DNA of 64,000 nt from Planococcus sp. MSAK28401 (GCF_018283455.1 NZ_JAAMTH010000001.1:805501-869500), one strand, 5' to 3'; shown: positions 1 to 9,617, counted from the first letter of the stretch. Numbers and translations: made by a program. The notes: a model not told the origin generated them from the sequence alone.

Positions 1-1
1 C

Positions 2-2257
2 GAAGTGCTCGGCGATGCAACGCCTTCGTTCAAGCAAGTGAAGCAATTGAAATATGTGCGCATGATTTTAAATGAAGCGCTGCGTCTGTGGCCAACCGCG
101 CCAGCATTTTCCGTCTATGCGAAAGAAGATACGACGCTTGCCGGCAAGTACGAGGTCGAAAAAGGCGAAGCATTCACTTTGCTGATTCCGGAACTCCACC
201 GCGACACGAGCGTTTGGGGACAAGATGCCGAAAGTTTCCGGCCGGAACGTTTTGAAGACATCTCGAAAATCCCGCATCATGCATACAAGCCGTTCGGCAA
301 CGGACAGCGCGCATGCATCGGGCAGCAATTCGCACTTCACGAAGCGGTGCTCGTGCTCGGCATGGTGCTGCAGCATTTCGAGCTGATCGACCACACCGAT
401 TACCAGCTCGAAGTGAAAGAAACTTTGACCTTCAAACCAGACGGATTGACGATGAAAGTGAAACCGAGACGAAAAGTGCAGATGTTCCAGGCGCCAGCAG
501 TTGAAGAGCCAGAACAAGCGCCGGAAGTCGAGCAAGCGATTGACTCGCACGGCACGCCGCTATTGGTACTTTACGGATCCAACCTCGGGACAGCACAAGG
601 CGTTGCCCGGGAGCTCTCGGAAACGGCACGCTTTAAAGGCTTTGATGCGAAAGTTGCCGCAATGGACGATTATGCAGGAAACCTTCCGGCTGAAGGGGCG
701 GTCGTCATCGTATCGGCTTCCTATAACGGCAACCCGCCGGATAATGCCGTGCGTTTTATGGAGTGGCTATCGACTGATAGTGATTTACAAGGCATCACAT
801 ACAGCGTCTTCGGCTGCGGCGACCGCAACTGGGCAACGACCTATCAGCGCGTGCCGAGCATTATCGATGAACAGCTGTCGGCGAATGGTGCATCCCAGCT
901 TATCGAACGCGGCGAAGGCGATGCCAGCGAGGACTTCGACGGCGAGCTTGAGAAATGGCAGCAATCCTTGTGGCCGGCACTCGCGGAACAGTTCGGGCTC
1001 GATCTGGAAACAAACGCGCAAGCCAGCAATCAATTGTCGATGGAATTCATCAGCGGCGTCAGCCACACACCGGTCGCTCGAGCATACGATGCCTTCACGG
1101 CAGTAGTTGCCGGCAATGAGGAGCTATTGAAGACACAGGAACGCAGCACCCGCCATATCGAGATCCAATTGCCTGAAGGGGCAGTGTATCAAGAAGGCGA
1201 CCACCTCGGTGTGTTGCCGGAGAACTCTGTTGGGCTCGTGGAACGAGTGTTGAACCGCTTTGGCTTGAAAGGGGAAGACCATGTAGTCCTTGAAGGAAGT
1301 TCTGGGCGGTCCGATCATTTACCGACAGGGCACCCGGTCCAGCTCGCGCAACTGCTCACAAGCTATGTGGAATTGCAGGAACCCGCAACGCGCGCGCAAC
1401 TCCGTGAACTCGCGAAAAGCAATCCGTGCCCGCCGCATAAACAAGAGCTTGAAGGATTGGTGGAAGACGAAACGTATAAACGCGAAGTGCTCGCGAAGCG
1501 GTTGACGATGCTTGAATTGCTCGAGCGCTTTATGTCTTGCGAAATGGAGTTCGAGAACTTCTTGGCTTTATTGCCCGCATTGAAAGCCCGCTACTACTCG
1601 ATCTCCAGTTCGCCGCGTGTCTCATCCAGCAAAGCGAGCATCACGGTCAGCGTCGTAAAAGGTGCGGCTTGGAGCGGAATGGGTGAATACGAAGGCGTCG
1701 CCTCCAATTATTTGGCGAAGCGCGATGCGGAAGATAAAATCGCATGCTTTATACGGACGCCTCAAACTGCTTTCCAATTGCCGGAAAACCCGGAAACGCC
1801 GCTCGTCATGGTCGGCCCAGGAACCGGCATCGCACCGTTCCGTGGCTTTATCCAAGCACGAAATATGTTGAAAGAACAAGGGTCCCAACTCGGCGTAGCG
1901 CAGCTGTATTTCGGCTGCCGCCATGCACAAGAGGATTTCTTATATGAAGAAGAATTGAAGCAAGCCGAGCAGCTTGGCTTGATCGAGTTGCACAGCGCCT
2001 TCTCGAGACAACAGCAAGAGAAAGTCTATGTGCAGCATTTGATGGAACAGAACGCACAGGAAATTCTCGGGCTGTTGGAACAGGGGGGACATTTGTATAT
2101 TTGCGGTGATGGCGGCAAGATGGCACCAGCCGTGGAGCAAAGCTTGGTCCGCAGCTATCAGGAGTTGCGAAACGCGACGCATGAACAAGCGTTGGTGTGG
2201 CTCGGGGAACTTGAACAATCCGGCCGTTTTGCGAAAGACGTTTGGTCGGCTTCGTAA
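2..2257 (+). CDS. Cytochrome P450/NADPH-P450 reductase (CYP102 family), 5' truncated by window
   Basis: Self-sufficient fatty-acid monooxygenase of the P450 BM3 type. It takes electrons from NADPH through FAD and FMN to haem within one polypeptide and normally hydroxylates medium- to long-chain fatty acids. The visible 751 codons begin inside the haem domain and are open to the window edge, so roughly the first 300 residues are missing. In order there are: the K-helix ExxR motif (EALR); the haem-ligand loop [10 protein letters not shown], with the axial Cys at about visible residue 105; a flavodoxin-like FMN domain ([14 protein letters not shown]); an FAD/NADPH reductase module with RYYSISSSP and [12 protein letters not shown]; and the NADPH-binding CGDGGKMAP near the C-terminus. 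The frame is intact to its stop. A large palindromic terminator follows. Sequence resemblance to BM3 is strong across the whole visible part; substrate preference cannot be read. Confidence 0.95.
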   Translation, partial: EVLGDATPSFKQVKQLKYVRMILNEALRLWPTAPAFSVYAKEDTTLAGKYEVEKGEAFTLLIPELHRDTSVWGQDAESFRPERFEDISKIPHHAYKPFGNGQRACIGQQFALHEAVLVLGMVLQHFELIDHTDYQLEVKETLTFKPDGLTMKVKPRRKVQMFQAPAVEEPEQAPEVEQAIDSHGTPLLVLYGSNLGTAQGVARELSETARFKGFDAKVAAMDDYAGNLPAEGAVVIVSASYNGNPPDNAVRFMEWLSTDSDLQGITYSVFGCGDRNWATTYQRVPSIIDEQLSANGASQLIERGEGDASEDFDGELEKWQQSLWPALAEQFGLDLETNAQASNQLSMEFISGVSHTPVARAYDAFTAVVAGNEELLKTQERSTRHIEIQLPEGAVYQEGDHLGVLPENSVGLVERVLNRFGLKGEDHVVLEGSSGRSDHLPTGHPVQLAQLLTSYVELQEPATRAQLRELAKSNPCPPHKQELEGLVEDETYKREVLAKRLTMLELLERFMSCEMEFENFLALLPALKARYYSISSSPRVSSSKASITVSVVKGAAWSGMGEYEGVASNYLAKRDAEDKIACFIRTPQTAFQLPENPETPLVMVGPGTGIAPFRGFIQARNMLKEQGSQLGVAQLYFGCRHAQEDFLYEEELKQAEQLGLIELHSAFSRQQQEKVYVQHLMEQNAQEILGLLEQGGHLYICGDGGKMAPAVEQSLVRSYQELRNATHEQALVWLGELEQSGRFAKDVWSAS

Positions 2258-2298
2258 AAGGTGGAATAATGACCAGCTTGTAAAAAAACAGTAACTGA

Positions 2299-2340
2299 AA
2301 TAGAGCCCAAGGGAAACGGCCGTTTCCCTTGGGCTCTATT
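2299..2340. terminator. Bidirectional intrinsic terminator
   Basis: Perfect 21+21 bp palindrome (core GGGAAACGGCCGTTTCCC) lying between the convergent P450 and SDR genes. A-rich and T-rich flanks are weak, but the position and the perfect stem support termination of both genes. Confidence 0.85.
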
Positions 2341-2354
2341 CGTTTATATCCATA

Positions 2355-3119
2355 TTAATCGGCTTGCATGCCGCCATCGACATTGTAAATGGATCCGGTA
2401 ACAAAAGAGGATTTATCGGAAGCCAAGAACAGCACGATTTGCGCGACTTCCATCGGTGTCCCGAAACGGCCGACCGGGATGCCTTGCCGTATGGCTGCTG
2501 CGGCAGCTTCCGGGTCGTCCGGGGAAATATTGCTTTGGATGGCGGTCAGCATTTGTGTATCGATAGCTGCCGGGGCGACCGCATTGACACGGATGCCTTG
2601 TGCAGCTGTTTCCAACGCAGCTGTTTTTGTCAGTCCGACGACTGCGTGTTTGGAGGCGATATAGCCGGGCATACCAGGGGAGCCGATATAAGCCGCATTT
2701 GAAGCCGTGTTGATGATGCTGCCGAATCCCTGTTTCTCCATTTGCTGGATAACATGCTTGAGACCCAGGAAAACACCCGTGACATTGATGCCCATGATGC
2801 TCTCGAAATGCTCCTTCTCCAAGTCTTTGATCATTTTATGGGGGCCGTTGATGCCGGCGTTATTGAAGAAAACGTCGATGCGGCCGAAAGCGTCCACGGT
2901 TTCCTGCACATAATTTGCCACATCGCTTTCTTCGGTGACATTTGCTTGAATGACTTTAACTTGCTCTTCACTGGCTTCCAACAAGTCTTTCGTTTTATCC
3001 AGGGCTTCCCGGTTAATGTCGACAAGGACGACGCGATCGCCTTGTTCCAAAAAGGCCTTCGCTGTATCCATGCCGATTCCGCCTGCGCCGCCGGTAATTA
3101 AGACCACTTTTTCTGTCAT
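2355..3119 (-). CDS. Short-chain dehydrogenase/reductase (SDR)
   Basis: 254-residue classical SDR oxidoreductase using NAD(P)H on an unidentified alcohol or ketone. Visible signatures are the cofactor loop TGGAGGIG at residues 9-16, NNAG at 86-89, the catalytic Ser140, and the YxxxK pair at Tyr153/Lys157. The C-terminal region (FVTGSIYNVDGG) is typical of the glucose-dehydrogenase/3-oxoacyl-ACP-reductase branch. The ATG is preceded by an AGGAGG-type site. It is divergent from the LuxR-type regulator, and the shared intergenic region carries dyad repeats, so control by that regulator is plausible. The substrate is unknown. Confidence 0.9.
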   Translation of the reverse strand: MTEKVVLITGGAGGIGMDTAKAFLEQGDRVVLVDINREALDKTKDLLEASEEQVKVIQANVTEESDVANYVQETVDAFGRIDVFFNNAGINGPHKMIKDLEKEHFESIMGINVTGVFLGLKHVIQQMEKQGFGSIINTASNAAYIGSPGMPGYIASKHAVVGLTKTAALETAAQGIRVNAVAPAAIDTQMLTAIQSNISPDDPEAAAAAIRQGIPVGRFGTPMEVAQIVLFLASDKSSFVTGSIYNVDGGMQAD

Positions 3120-3169
3120 GATGATTCCTCCTCATATTCTTTTGAATAAAAATGGGAATATTCTATCAA

Positions 3170-3194
3170 TTATTAATGTTACAATAATTAATAA
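3170..3194. promoter_or_regulatory. Candidate operator dyad between SDR and LuxR-type genes
   Basis: TTATTAAT at 3170-3177 and its inverted copy ATTAATAA at 3187-3194 are separated by 9 bp in the divergent intergenic region. An outer inverted pair GGGAATAT/ATATTCCC brackets it at about 3154-3209. The arrangement suits a regulator site. The region is AT-rich, so a chance dyad is possible. Confidence 0.4.
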
Positions 3195-3249
3195 CTTAGG
3201 CATATTCCCTTTTTAGCAGGAAGTGCCTCCTTCGAAAGGATGAGTGAAG

Positions 3250-3927
3250 ATGGCCCTTGCGGATCAAGCTCGGATATTGAAGCCAGGAAGCAATCAGGAA
3301 CAGTCCATGGTCGAAATGCTTAAAGTCTTTGTGAATCAATGCCAGATGGCGGAAGCTTATTTTTTCCGTTACTCGATTATCGGATTTTTGGGCGAAGGAA
3401 TTATTTCATTGGAACAAGAGAAAATCAAGCACATCCCGGAATTGCGCTATGATATCCGCAGCCTGCCTACGATTGAAGCTGCGCTTCTGGAACGCAAGGC
3501 AAAATATTACGAAGGCCAGGAAATTTTCGAGAAGACTAGCAGCAATTACGTCATCGATTCCACGGTCCGGTCATTTCTCGTGACGCCCGTCTTCACCGGA
3601 ACTACCGTGCATGGCTTCATTTACGGCATTAATCAGGAAACCGTCTGCTCACCGGAATTATTGGATCACATGACGAAGTTTGGTGAACAAGCAGGCAAAA
3701 TTTTGTGCTCTTTTTCAATATCCCAAAGCCATACGTTATTGAGCACGCGGGAATGGGAAGTCATGAGGGAAATCGCTTGGGGAGCGGCGACAAAAGAAAT
3801 CGCTGGGCGCCTGGACATCAGCGAGGCTACGGTCAAGCAGTACGTTAAGCAAGCTGTGAAAAAGCTTGGCGTTTCCAATCGCACACATGCAGTAGCGGAG
3901 TTGATGAGAAGGGGCGCGATCTTTTAA
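3250..3927 (+). CDS. LuxR-family transcriptional regulator
   Basis: About 225 residues. The last ~63 residues form a LuxR/GerE-type helix-turn-helix (LSTREWEVM, then KEIAGRLDISEATVKQYV). The N-terminal ~150 residues look like a GAF-type sensory fold, but the ligand is unknown. I prefer the ATG at 3250 because AAAGGA at 3235-3240 is well spaced from it. The in-frame GTG at 3244 is too close to that site. It is divergent from the SDR gene and may control it. A GGAGG-rich spacer leads to the aspartate dehydrogenase gene 70 bp downstream. Confidence 0.85.
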   Translation: MALADQARILKPGSNQEQSMVEMLKVFVNQCQMAEAYFFRYSIIGFLGEGIISLEQEKIKHIPELRYDIRSLPTIEAALLERKAKYYEGQEIFEKTSSNYVIDSTVRSFLVTPVFTGTTVHGFIYGINQETVCSPELLDHMTKFGEQAGKILCSFSISQSHTLLSTREWEVMREIAWGAATKEIAGRLDISEATVKQYVKQAVKKLGVSNRTHAVAELMRRGAIF

Positions 3928-3997
3928 TTAGGTTTCAATTGGAGGATTGCTTCGTGCAATTTCTTAGGAAAACCATCTACCTTAGGGAGGGGCTAGT

Positions 3998-4777
3998 ATG
4001 AACATTGGCATTATCGGAACCGGCAATATCGCCACTTACTTGCTCGAACAAGTGAATGAAAAGAGCATGGCAGATGGGCGCATCACCGCGGTATTCGGGC
4101 GCAACGTGGAAGCCGGAACGCGTTTAAAAGAACGTTTTGGCATGGAATTTTATACGGATCTTCAAGATTTCCTGTCGGGACCCATCGATACGGTCGTGGA
4201 AGCTGTGACAGTGGATGCGGCAAGGCTGTTTTTGAAACAAGTGGCCGAACATAAAAAAGACCTCGTTGTCAGCAGCATCGGCGTGTTCAAAGACTTCGCG
4301 TTCCTGGATGAACTGACCGGATTAGCCGATGCGAACAACAGGAAGATCTATCTGCCGTCCGGTGCAATCGGCGGATTGGACGTGTTGCAATCAGCGAAGG
4401 CGCTTGGTGGATTGGAATCTGTTCAGCTGAAGACGCGGAAATCCCCTATGTCACTCGGGATGGAGGCGGATCGGGAACAAGTGCTGTTTGACGGAACGGC
4501 GTTTGACGCGGTTGGTGAATTCCCGAAAAATATTAATGTCGCTTTAGTGCTCGCGATTGCGGGTATTGGCGTACACGAAACGAAAGTCCGCATTATCGTC
4601 GACCCGAAAATTGAACGCAATACACATACGATTGAAGCGCAAGGGGATTTCGGCAAGATGCACCTGCAAGTCGAAAACAACCCGATGGCAGCGAACCCGA
4701 AAACGAGTTTACTGGCGGCACTCAGCATTCTGTCGGTGCTCCAGAATAAAAGCAAGGCATTAAGGATAGGAAGCTGA
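3998..4777 (+). CDS. L-aspartate dehydrogenase-like protein
   Basis: 259-residue NAD(P)-dependent amino-acid dehydrogenase of the aspartate dehydrogenase (NadX/DUF108) family, which converts L-aspartate to iminoaspartate, a precursor of quinolinate. The N-terminal Rossmann loop is GIIGTGNIA. The central SGAIGGLD stretch and the C-terminal domain (NINVALVLAIAGIG, then DPKIERNTH) match the family. Length is normal. The start has a GGGAGGGG ribosome site. It is far from the nadBCA operon of this window, so its role could be in NAD synthesis or in aspartate catabolism. A short terminator-like hairpin follows. Confidence 0.85.
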   Translation: MNIGIIGTGNIATYLLEQVNEKSMADGRITAVFGRNVEAGTRLKERFGMEFYTDLQDFLSGPIDTVVEAVTVDAARLFLKQVAEHKKDLVVSSIGVFKDFAFLDELTGLADANNRKIYLPSGAIGGLDVLQSAKALGGLESVQLKTRKSPMSLGMEADREQVLFDGTAFDAVGEFPKNINVALVLAIAGIGVHETKVRIIVDPKIERNTHTIEAQGDFGKMHLQVENNPMAANPKTSLLAALSILSVLQNKSKALRIGS

Positions 4778-4812
4778 AACAAAAAGGGGAAATGCTATTC
4801 TTTTAAACATAT

Positions 4813-4835
4813 AAACAAGCCAGCTTGTTTTTTAT
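4813..4835 (+). terminator. Short intrinsic terminator
   Basis: AACAAGC/GCTTGTT stem with a minimal loop, followed by a run of T, 36 bp after the aspartate dehydrogenase stop codon. Confidence 0.6.
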
Positions 4836-5161
4836 GAATAGACAGCAAAAAAACACATTAATTTCATTCGGAAATAAGGAGAGTGAATCGATTTTCAGCT
4901 ATTCGTTTATCCGCTTCGATTTCAGCTAATCTCGATAAATACCATAGAAATCATTTTATTAGAAAAATACATGTTATGCTTATAAGGGACGAAAAGGCTA
5001 GTAGGGAGGATGTTTTGTATTTCCCTGCGCTTCGTGGCGTCTTTTTGCACTGTGCAATTGAGGCAGCCGGAAGGGTTGCGCGTGTCTGGATAGATTAAAT
5101 TACAGCCAGCGCCGAATCGCCATTACAGTCATTTTTTCTGTTAAAGAAGGGAGGTGTTTCA
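4836..5161 (+). other. Long leader upstream of the OpuC-like operon
   Basis: About 325 bp without a convincing gene. There is a possible uORF of 27 codons (TTG at about 5015, after GGGAGG; ends near 5098), but start and coding value are weak. A GGGAGG-rich stretch near 5002-5010 can pair with TTTCCCT 20 bp downstream. No convincing sigma-A or sigma-B promoter was found by eye, though one must lie here or in the preceding gene. Confidence 0.3.
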
Positions 5162-5815
5162 ATGGAAAATTGGACCAGGTTTCTTGAGGTGAACGCTCCT
5201 CGCATTCTAGAGTTGACGATTGACCATGCTGTGCTCGTCTCGTTAGCCATTGTTGTGGCGCTATTGATTGGAATTCCACTCGGCATTTACTTAACTACGA
5301 ACCAATACCTTGCAGATACAGTTCTTCAAATCGCTTCCATTACATTAACCATTCCGAGTATCGCACTCTTCGGGGTAATGATTCCGATCTTTTCCTTGAT
5401 CAATCAGGGCATCGGCTTTGTGCCGGCTTTTGTGGCACTCGTGCTGTATTCACAATTGCCGATCATCCGCAATACGTATACCGGCATCAAAAACGTCAAT
5501 CCTGAAATGCGCGACGCGGCAATCGGCATGGGCATGAAAACGCATCAGCGCTTGTTGCGTGTCGAAATCCCGAATGCCTTGCCGGTCATCATGGCAGGTG
5601 TCCGTACGGCGGTGGTCATGAATATCGGGATTGCGGTCATCGCGGCTTATATCGGCGCGGGTGGTCTCGGCGTCCTCATCACACAAGGCATCAGCAGAAA
5701 CGACAATTACCTGATCATCAGCGGATCCATCGCGGTGGCGATATTGGCGATCATTGCGGATTCCATCTTACTACTGATTCAAAAACGCTTTACGAAAAAA
5801 GCAATAGCGGAGTAA
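5162..5815 (+). CDS. Osmoprotectant ABC transporter permease (OpuCB-like)
   Basis: 217-residue inner-membrane permease of the glycine-betaine/carnitine/choline uptake family. Around five or six hydrophobic segments are visible. The conserved cytoplasmic EAA-type loop, which contacts the ATPase, reads DAAIGMGMKTHQRLLRVEIP. The start follows GGGAGG. It is the first of four genes in one operon (permease, ATPase, permease, binding lipoprotein). This resembles the Bacillus opuB/opuC systems but with a different gene order. Substrate choice between betaine, carnitine and choline is not determinable. Confidence 0.88.
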   Translation: MENWTRFLEVNAPRILELTIDHAVLVSLAIVVALLIGIPLGIYLTTNQYLADTVLQIASITLTIPSIALFGVMIPIFSLINQGIGFVPAFVALVLYSQLPIIRNTYTGIKNVNPEMRDAAIGMGMKTHQRLLRVEIPNALPVIMAGVRTAVVMNIGIAVIAAYIGAGGLGVLITQGISRNDNYLIISGSIAVAILAIIADSILLLIQKRFTKKAIAE

Positions 5816-5833
5816 CTGCAGAGAGGTGAGTCT

Positions 5834-6826
5834 ATGATTTCATTTAATCACGTAACAAAAAGCTATGGAGAAGAGATAACGGCGATCGATGACGTCGACT
5901 TCACAGTTGAACAAGGAAAAATCGTCGTGCTGCTCGGGCCATCTGGCTGCGGGAAAACGACGTTGCTTCGAATGGTCAACCAGCTTGAGACCATCACAAA
6001 AGGCGAGATTGTCATCAACGGGGAAAACTCGAAAGACTTGGACCCGATCGAATTGAGGCGCAAAATTGGCTATGTTATCCAAAGCAATGGCTTATTTCCA
6101 AATATGACGATTGAAGAAAACGTCATGCTCGTCCCGGATCTATTGGGCTGGAATAAGAAGAAAAAGCGTGAACGCTTTGAGTACCTGATGAATCTGATTG
6201 GTTTGGATCCTAAAGATTACGGGAAACGCTATCCGCATGAATTATCAGGCGGCCAACAACAACGCATCGGTGTCGTCCGTGCCCTTGCGGCCGATCCACC
6301 GGTCATGTTAATGGATGAACCTTTCGGCGCACTTGACCCGATCATCCGCGACAAGATCCAGGAAGAGTTCCTGCAGATCCAGCGTGAAGTGAAGAAAACG
6401 ATTCTGTTTGTCAGCCATGATATTGACGAAGCCATCAAGATGGCGGATAAAATCGTGCTCTTGCGCGACGGCAAAATCATGCAATTTGATACGCCATCGG
6501 AAATGCTGGCGCATCCCAAAAATGAATTTGTTTCACAGTTTTTCGGGAAAGACCGCGCCATTAAAGGTTTAAGCTTGCATACAGTGCAAAATTTGCGTGA
6601 AGTCATCGGGCTGGGGCCAGTCGATGAAGCAATACAAGATACGAAAACGATCCATGTCCACCAAGATCTGCGCAACACTTTGTCGATGCTATTGAACCAG
6701 GAAGCGGATCAAGTCATCGTCAAAGATGAACAGGATGAAAACATCGGGACGATTACCATCGACATGGTCCAGAAATATTTACATTACGAAATAAAAGGGA
6801 AGATGTCCGCCTCCCAGGAAGGGTGA
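5834..6826 (+). CDS. Osmoprotectant ABC transporter ATP-binding protein (OpuCA-like)
   Basis: 330-residue ABC ATPase energising osmoprotectant import. Walker A GPSGCGKTT is at residues 35-43. The signature LSGGQQQR, Walker B VMLMDEP and the switch histidine in FVSHD follow in order. The C-terminal ~75 residues resemble one CBS-type regulatory unit; Bacillus OpuCA has two, so this protein is shorter than usual. CBS units in this family sense ionic strength or nucleotides. It begins 18 bp after the first permease and ends 4 bp before the second, so it is co-transcribed. Confidence 0.9.
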   Translation: MISFNHVTKSYGEEITAIDDVDFTVEQGKIVVLLGPSGCGKTTLLRMVNQLETITKGEIVINGENSKDLDPIELRRKIGYVIQSNGLFPNMTIEENVMLVPDLLGWNKKKKRERFEYLMNLIGLDPKDYGKRYPHELSGGQQQRIGVVRALAADPPVMLMDEPFGALDPIIRDKIQEEFLQIQREVKKTILFVSHDIDEAIKMADKIVLLRDGKIMQFDTPSEMLAHPKNEFVSQFFGKDRAIKGLSLHTVQNLREVIGLGPVDEAIQDTKTIHVHQDLRNTLSMLLNQEADQVIVKDEQDENIGTITIDMVQKYLHYEIKGKMSASQEG

Positions 6827-6830
6827 TCCG

Positions 6831-7568
6831 GTGAAACGTAAAAAATTGATAGGCAATATTGTCAGATATGCGCTTTATGCAGCGGTCGCCGCATTTTTCA
6901 TTTGGGCGATCTCCAACAGTTATTTTGACTATATTTTTAGCCAATCGGAAACATTTTTGGTGTTATTGAGACAGCACATAGTACTTGTGTTGGTTTCCTC
7001 GCTGCTCGCTATTTTAATCGCAGTGCCGGCCGGTATTCTCATCACACGGCCAAAATTCAAGAAAGCGGAGTGGGTGTTCTCCAATATCGCAAACTTAGGT
7101 CAAACGATTCCGAGCCTCGCCGTTCTTGCCTTGATGATCAGTATTTTGGGCATCGGATTCCAGACCGCAGTGTTTGCGCTGTTCATTTATTCGATCCTGC
7201 CGATTTTCAGAAACACCGTGGCCGGCATCGACTCGATCGATAAGAATATGATCGATGCGGCCAAAGGAATGGGCATGAAACCGCATCAGATCCTGTTCCG
7301 CATCGAACTTCCCAATTCAGCTTACTCGATCCTTGCAGGCATCCGCACGGCTGTCGTCTTGAATATTGGAACAGCGGCTCTAGCTTATGTGGTCGGGGCA
7401 GGCGGCCTTGGCGTATGGATCTTCACCGGCATCAATTTGTTCGATAACGGCTTCCTCATTTCAGGGGCGATCCCGGTGACGCTATTGGCGATTCTTGCTG
7501 ATTATATCCTGCGCAAAGTGGAATATATCGTCGTGCCGAAAGGGTCAAGACGTGTTGAGAAAGCTTAG
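6831..7568 (+). CDS. Osmoprotectant ABC transporter permease (OpuCD-like)
   Basis: 245-residue second permease of the uptake system, with a GTG start after AAGGGTGA. Several membrane spans are visible, with the EAA-type loop DAAKGMGMKPHQILFRIELP. It is paralogous to the first permease (same GxGxxTAxxAYVVGAGGLG style core). The two permeases presumably form a heterodimer with the ATPase on the cytoplasmic side. It is separated from the lipoprotein gene by 22 bp. Confidence 0.88.
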   Translation: MKRKKLIGNIVRYALYAAVAAFFIWAISNSYFDYIFSQSETFLVLLRQHIVLVLVSSLLAILIAVPAGILITRPKFKKAEWVFSNIANLGQTIPSLAVLALMISILGIGFQTAVFALFIYSILPIFRNTVAGIDSIDKNMIDAAKGMGMKPHQILFRIELPNSAYSILAGIRTAVVLNIGTAALAYVVGAGGLGVWIFTGINLFDNGFLISGAIPVTLLAILADYILRKVEYIVVPKGSRRVEKA

Positions 7569-7590
7569 CGAATAGGAGGTATCGGAATTT

Positions 7591-8490
7591 GTGAATAAAT
7601 CACTTAAACTTATCCCGCTGCTGATTACCATGCTGATCTTGTCCGCCTGTTCAGGCGTGACAGGAAAAGAAGTGACAGTCGGGGGCAAAAACTTTACAGA
7701 ACAATATATCTTGTCTGAGATGACGGCTTTCTTGTTAGTGGAAGAAGGATTCAAAGTCAATCAAATGAACAATCTCGGCAGCAGTGTGGTCCGTTCCGCA
7801 CTCGAAAACGGCCAAGTGGATCTGATGTGGGAATACACGGGAACAGCGCTCATTACGTATATGGGCGAAGAATCCATCGCGGACCCTGAAGCTGCGTTCC
7901 AAAAGGTCAAAGAACTCGACAGCGAGAACGGCATCCATTGGATGAATATGTCGGAAGTTAATAACACCTATGCGCTCGCCATGACAAGCGAACGGTCGGA
8001 AGAACTCGGCATTGAATCGATCAGCGACCTCGCCGATTATATCAATGAAAATCCAGGGGAGCTGTCGATGGCGGCTGATGCTGAATTCGCCAACCGTTCA
8101 GATGGCTTGCCGGGTGTTGAAGAAACTTATGGCTTTGAATTCGGTTCCGGACAGGTCAACCAGATGGATATTGGATTGACGCAGCGCTCGCTCGACAATG
8201 GTCAAGTCGATGTGTCGGTAGCTTTTGAAACGGATGCGACGATCAGAAGTTATGATCTCGTCGTTTTGGAAGACGATCAACGATTCTTTCCGCCTTACCG
8301 GGCAGCCGTGTCGATCAACCAAGAAGTACTGGAAGAATACCCTGAAATTGAAGAAATTACGGCGCGCTTGGCCAATAGCCTGAACAGCGACATCATGAGA
8401 GAACTCAATTATTATGTAGACGTTGAAGGACAGAGCGTTTCCGTCGTCGCTTATGATTGGCTTGTGGAAAATGGTTTTCTGGAAGAATAA
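7591..8490 (+). CDS. Osmoprotectant-binding lipoprotein (OpuCC-like)
   Basis: 299-residue extracellular substrate-binding protein of the OpuAC/QAT family. The GTG start follows AGGAGG. A lipoprotein signal ends in LSAC with Cys20 as the lipidation site. The mature part opens with VTVGGKNFTEQYILSEM, a hallmark of betaine/choline/carnitine binders. It closes the four-gene operon and is followed by a strong terminator. Aromatic residues that would form the quaternary-ammonium cage cannot be assigned by eye. Confidence 0.92.
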   Translation: MNKSLKLIPLLITMLILSACSGVTGKEVTVGGKNFTEQYILSEMTAFLLVEEGFKVNQMNNLGSSVVRSALENGQVDLMWEYTGTALITYMGEESIADPEAAFQKVKELDSENGIHWMNMSEVNNTYALAMTSERSEELGIESISDLADYINENPGELSMAADAEFANRSDGLPGVEETYGFEFGSGQVNQMDIGLTQRSLDNGQVDVSVAFETDATIRSYDLVVLEDDQRFFPPYRAAVSINQEVLEEYPEIEEITARLANSLNSDIMRELNYYVDVEGQSVSVVAYDWLVENGFLEE

Positions 8491-8516
8491 ATTCCATCAG
8501 TAAGATGAAGCTGCAG

Positions 8517-8548
8517 CCGCCATTCCGAAAAGGAATGGCGGTTTTTCT
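8517..8548 (+). terminator. Intrinsic terminator of the OpuC-like operon
   Basis: Ten-bp stem CCGCCATTCC/GGAATGGCGG with a GAAAA loop, followed by TTTTTCTT. Confidence 0.93.
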
Positions 8549-8628
8549 TATGGTACGTGAAAATAAAGGGAATCTTGCTTAAATGGAGAACTGCTTGTTA
8601 ACGGTCTAAAAAGGAGGCACAAGCATTT

Positions 8629-9513
8629 ATGGAACATGTCAAAGAAGGGTTCATTCCCGTGACTGGGGGCAAAGTATGGTATCGCATCACTGGAAAGGGG
8701 CCCGGCATTCCGCTCTTGCTGTTGCACGGCGGGCCGGGAATGAAAAGCAGCGACAGCGACCCGCTGAGGCAATTAGGGACAGAGCGGCCGGTCATCCAAT
8801 ACGACCAGCTGGGCTGCGGAAAATCGGAGCGGCCGGAAGATACTTCTCTTTGGACCGTGGACCGCTACGTCGAGGAGCTCGGGCAAGTGATCCAAGCGCT
8901 CGAACTGGAAGAAGTCCATTTGCTCGGCCATTCCTGGGGGACGATGCTTGCCGCGTCTTATCTCTTTACGAAACCGGGCGGTGTGCGCAGCGTCATGTTC
9001 TCCGGGCCGGCACTTGATGCGCAGCGCTGGGAGCAAGACCAGCGCGCTTATTTGAAGCAATTCCCAAAACCAGTGCAAAAGACGATCGAGGAGAGCGAAA
9101 GCCAAGGAACGACCGATTCAGACGACTACCAGCAAGCGATGATGCAGTATTACAAAACCCATATGTGCCGCGTCGACCCTTGGCCAGACGAGCTGTCGGA
9201 AGATCTCGATCAGCTGAACTCGAATGTCTACAATTATATGTGGGGAGCTTCGGAATTCACGGTCACCGGCACCTTGAAGCATTTTGATGCGACGGATCGC
9301 TTGAGTGAGATCGACATTCCGGCTTTGTTTACTTGCGGCCGGTATGATGAAGCTACACCCGAAGCGACAGAACAGTATGCGAGCCTCGTGCCGGATGCAG
9401 AATTTCACGTATTCGAAAACAGCTCGCATATGCCGTCAATCGAAGAACCCGAAGTATATGTAGAAACCGTTCGTGAATGGGTCAACCGCCAGGAAATGAA
9501 GCCGGGTGCGTAA
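8629..9513 (+). CDS. Proline iminopeptidase-family alpha/beta hydrolase
   Basis: 294-residue cytoplasmic serine peptidase of the S33 family, which removes N-terminal proline from peptides. The oxyanion motif HGGPG is at residues 33-37 and the nucleophile elbow GHSWG has Ser102. Acid and base candidates are the Asp in CGRYDEATP and the His in NSSHMPS near the C-terminus. Length matches monomeric prolyl aminopeptidases. The ATG follows AAGGAGG. It stands alone between two terminators. Other hydrolases of the same branch have the same motifs, so the substrate is inferred from the family. Confidence 0.88.
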   Translation: MEHVKEGFIPVTGGKVWYRITGKGPGIPLLLLHGGPGMKSSDSDPLRQLGTERPVIQYDQLGCGKSERPEDTSLWTVDRYVEELGQVIQALELEEVHLLGHSWGTMLAASYLFTKPGGVRSVMFSGPALDAQRWEQDQRAYLKQFPKPVQKTIEESESQGTTDSDDYQQAMMQYYKTHMCRVDPWPDELSEDLDQLNSNVYNYMWGASEFTVTGTLKHFDATDRLSEIDIPALFTCGRYDEATPEATEQYASLVPDAEFHVFENSSHMPSIEEPEVYVETVREWVNRQEMKPGA

Positions 9514-9543
9514 ACGGATTAATTGTGAAACTGATGCTATGAT

Positions 9544-9579
9544 AATAACGAACCGCAAGCAATGGCGGTTCGTTATTTT
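9544..9579 (+). terminator. Intrinsic terminator
   Basis: Thirteen-bp stem around AACGAACCGC/GCGGTTCGTT followed by TTTT, 31 bp after the peptidase stop. Confidence 0.9.
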
Positions 9580-9617
9580 AATGGGAAAAAGCTTTACTGA
9601 CCAGAGGAGAGATAGCC

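Noticed and set aside
4883-5098. 71-codon ORF in the OpuC leader
   Set aside because: GTG start without a convincing ribosome site and no recognisable protein; only a 27-codon sub-frame has a possible site, so it was left as a leader note.
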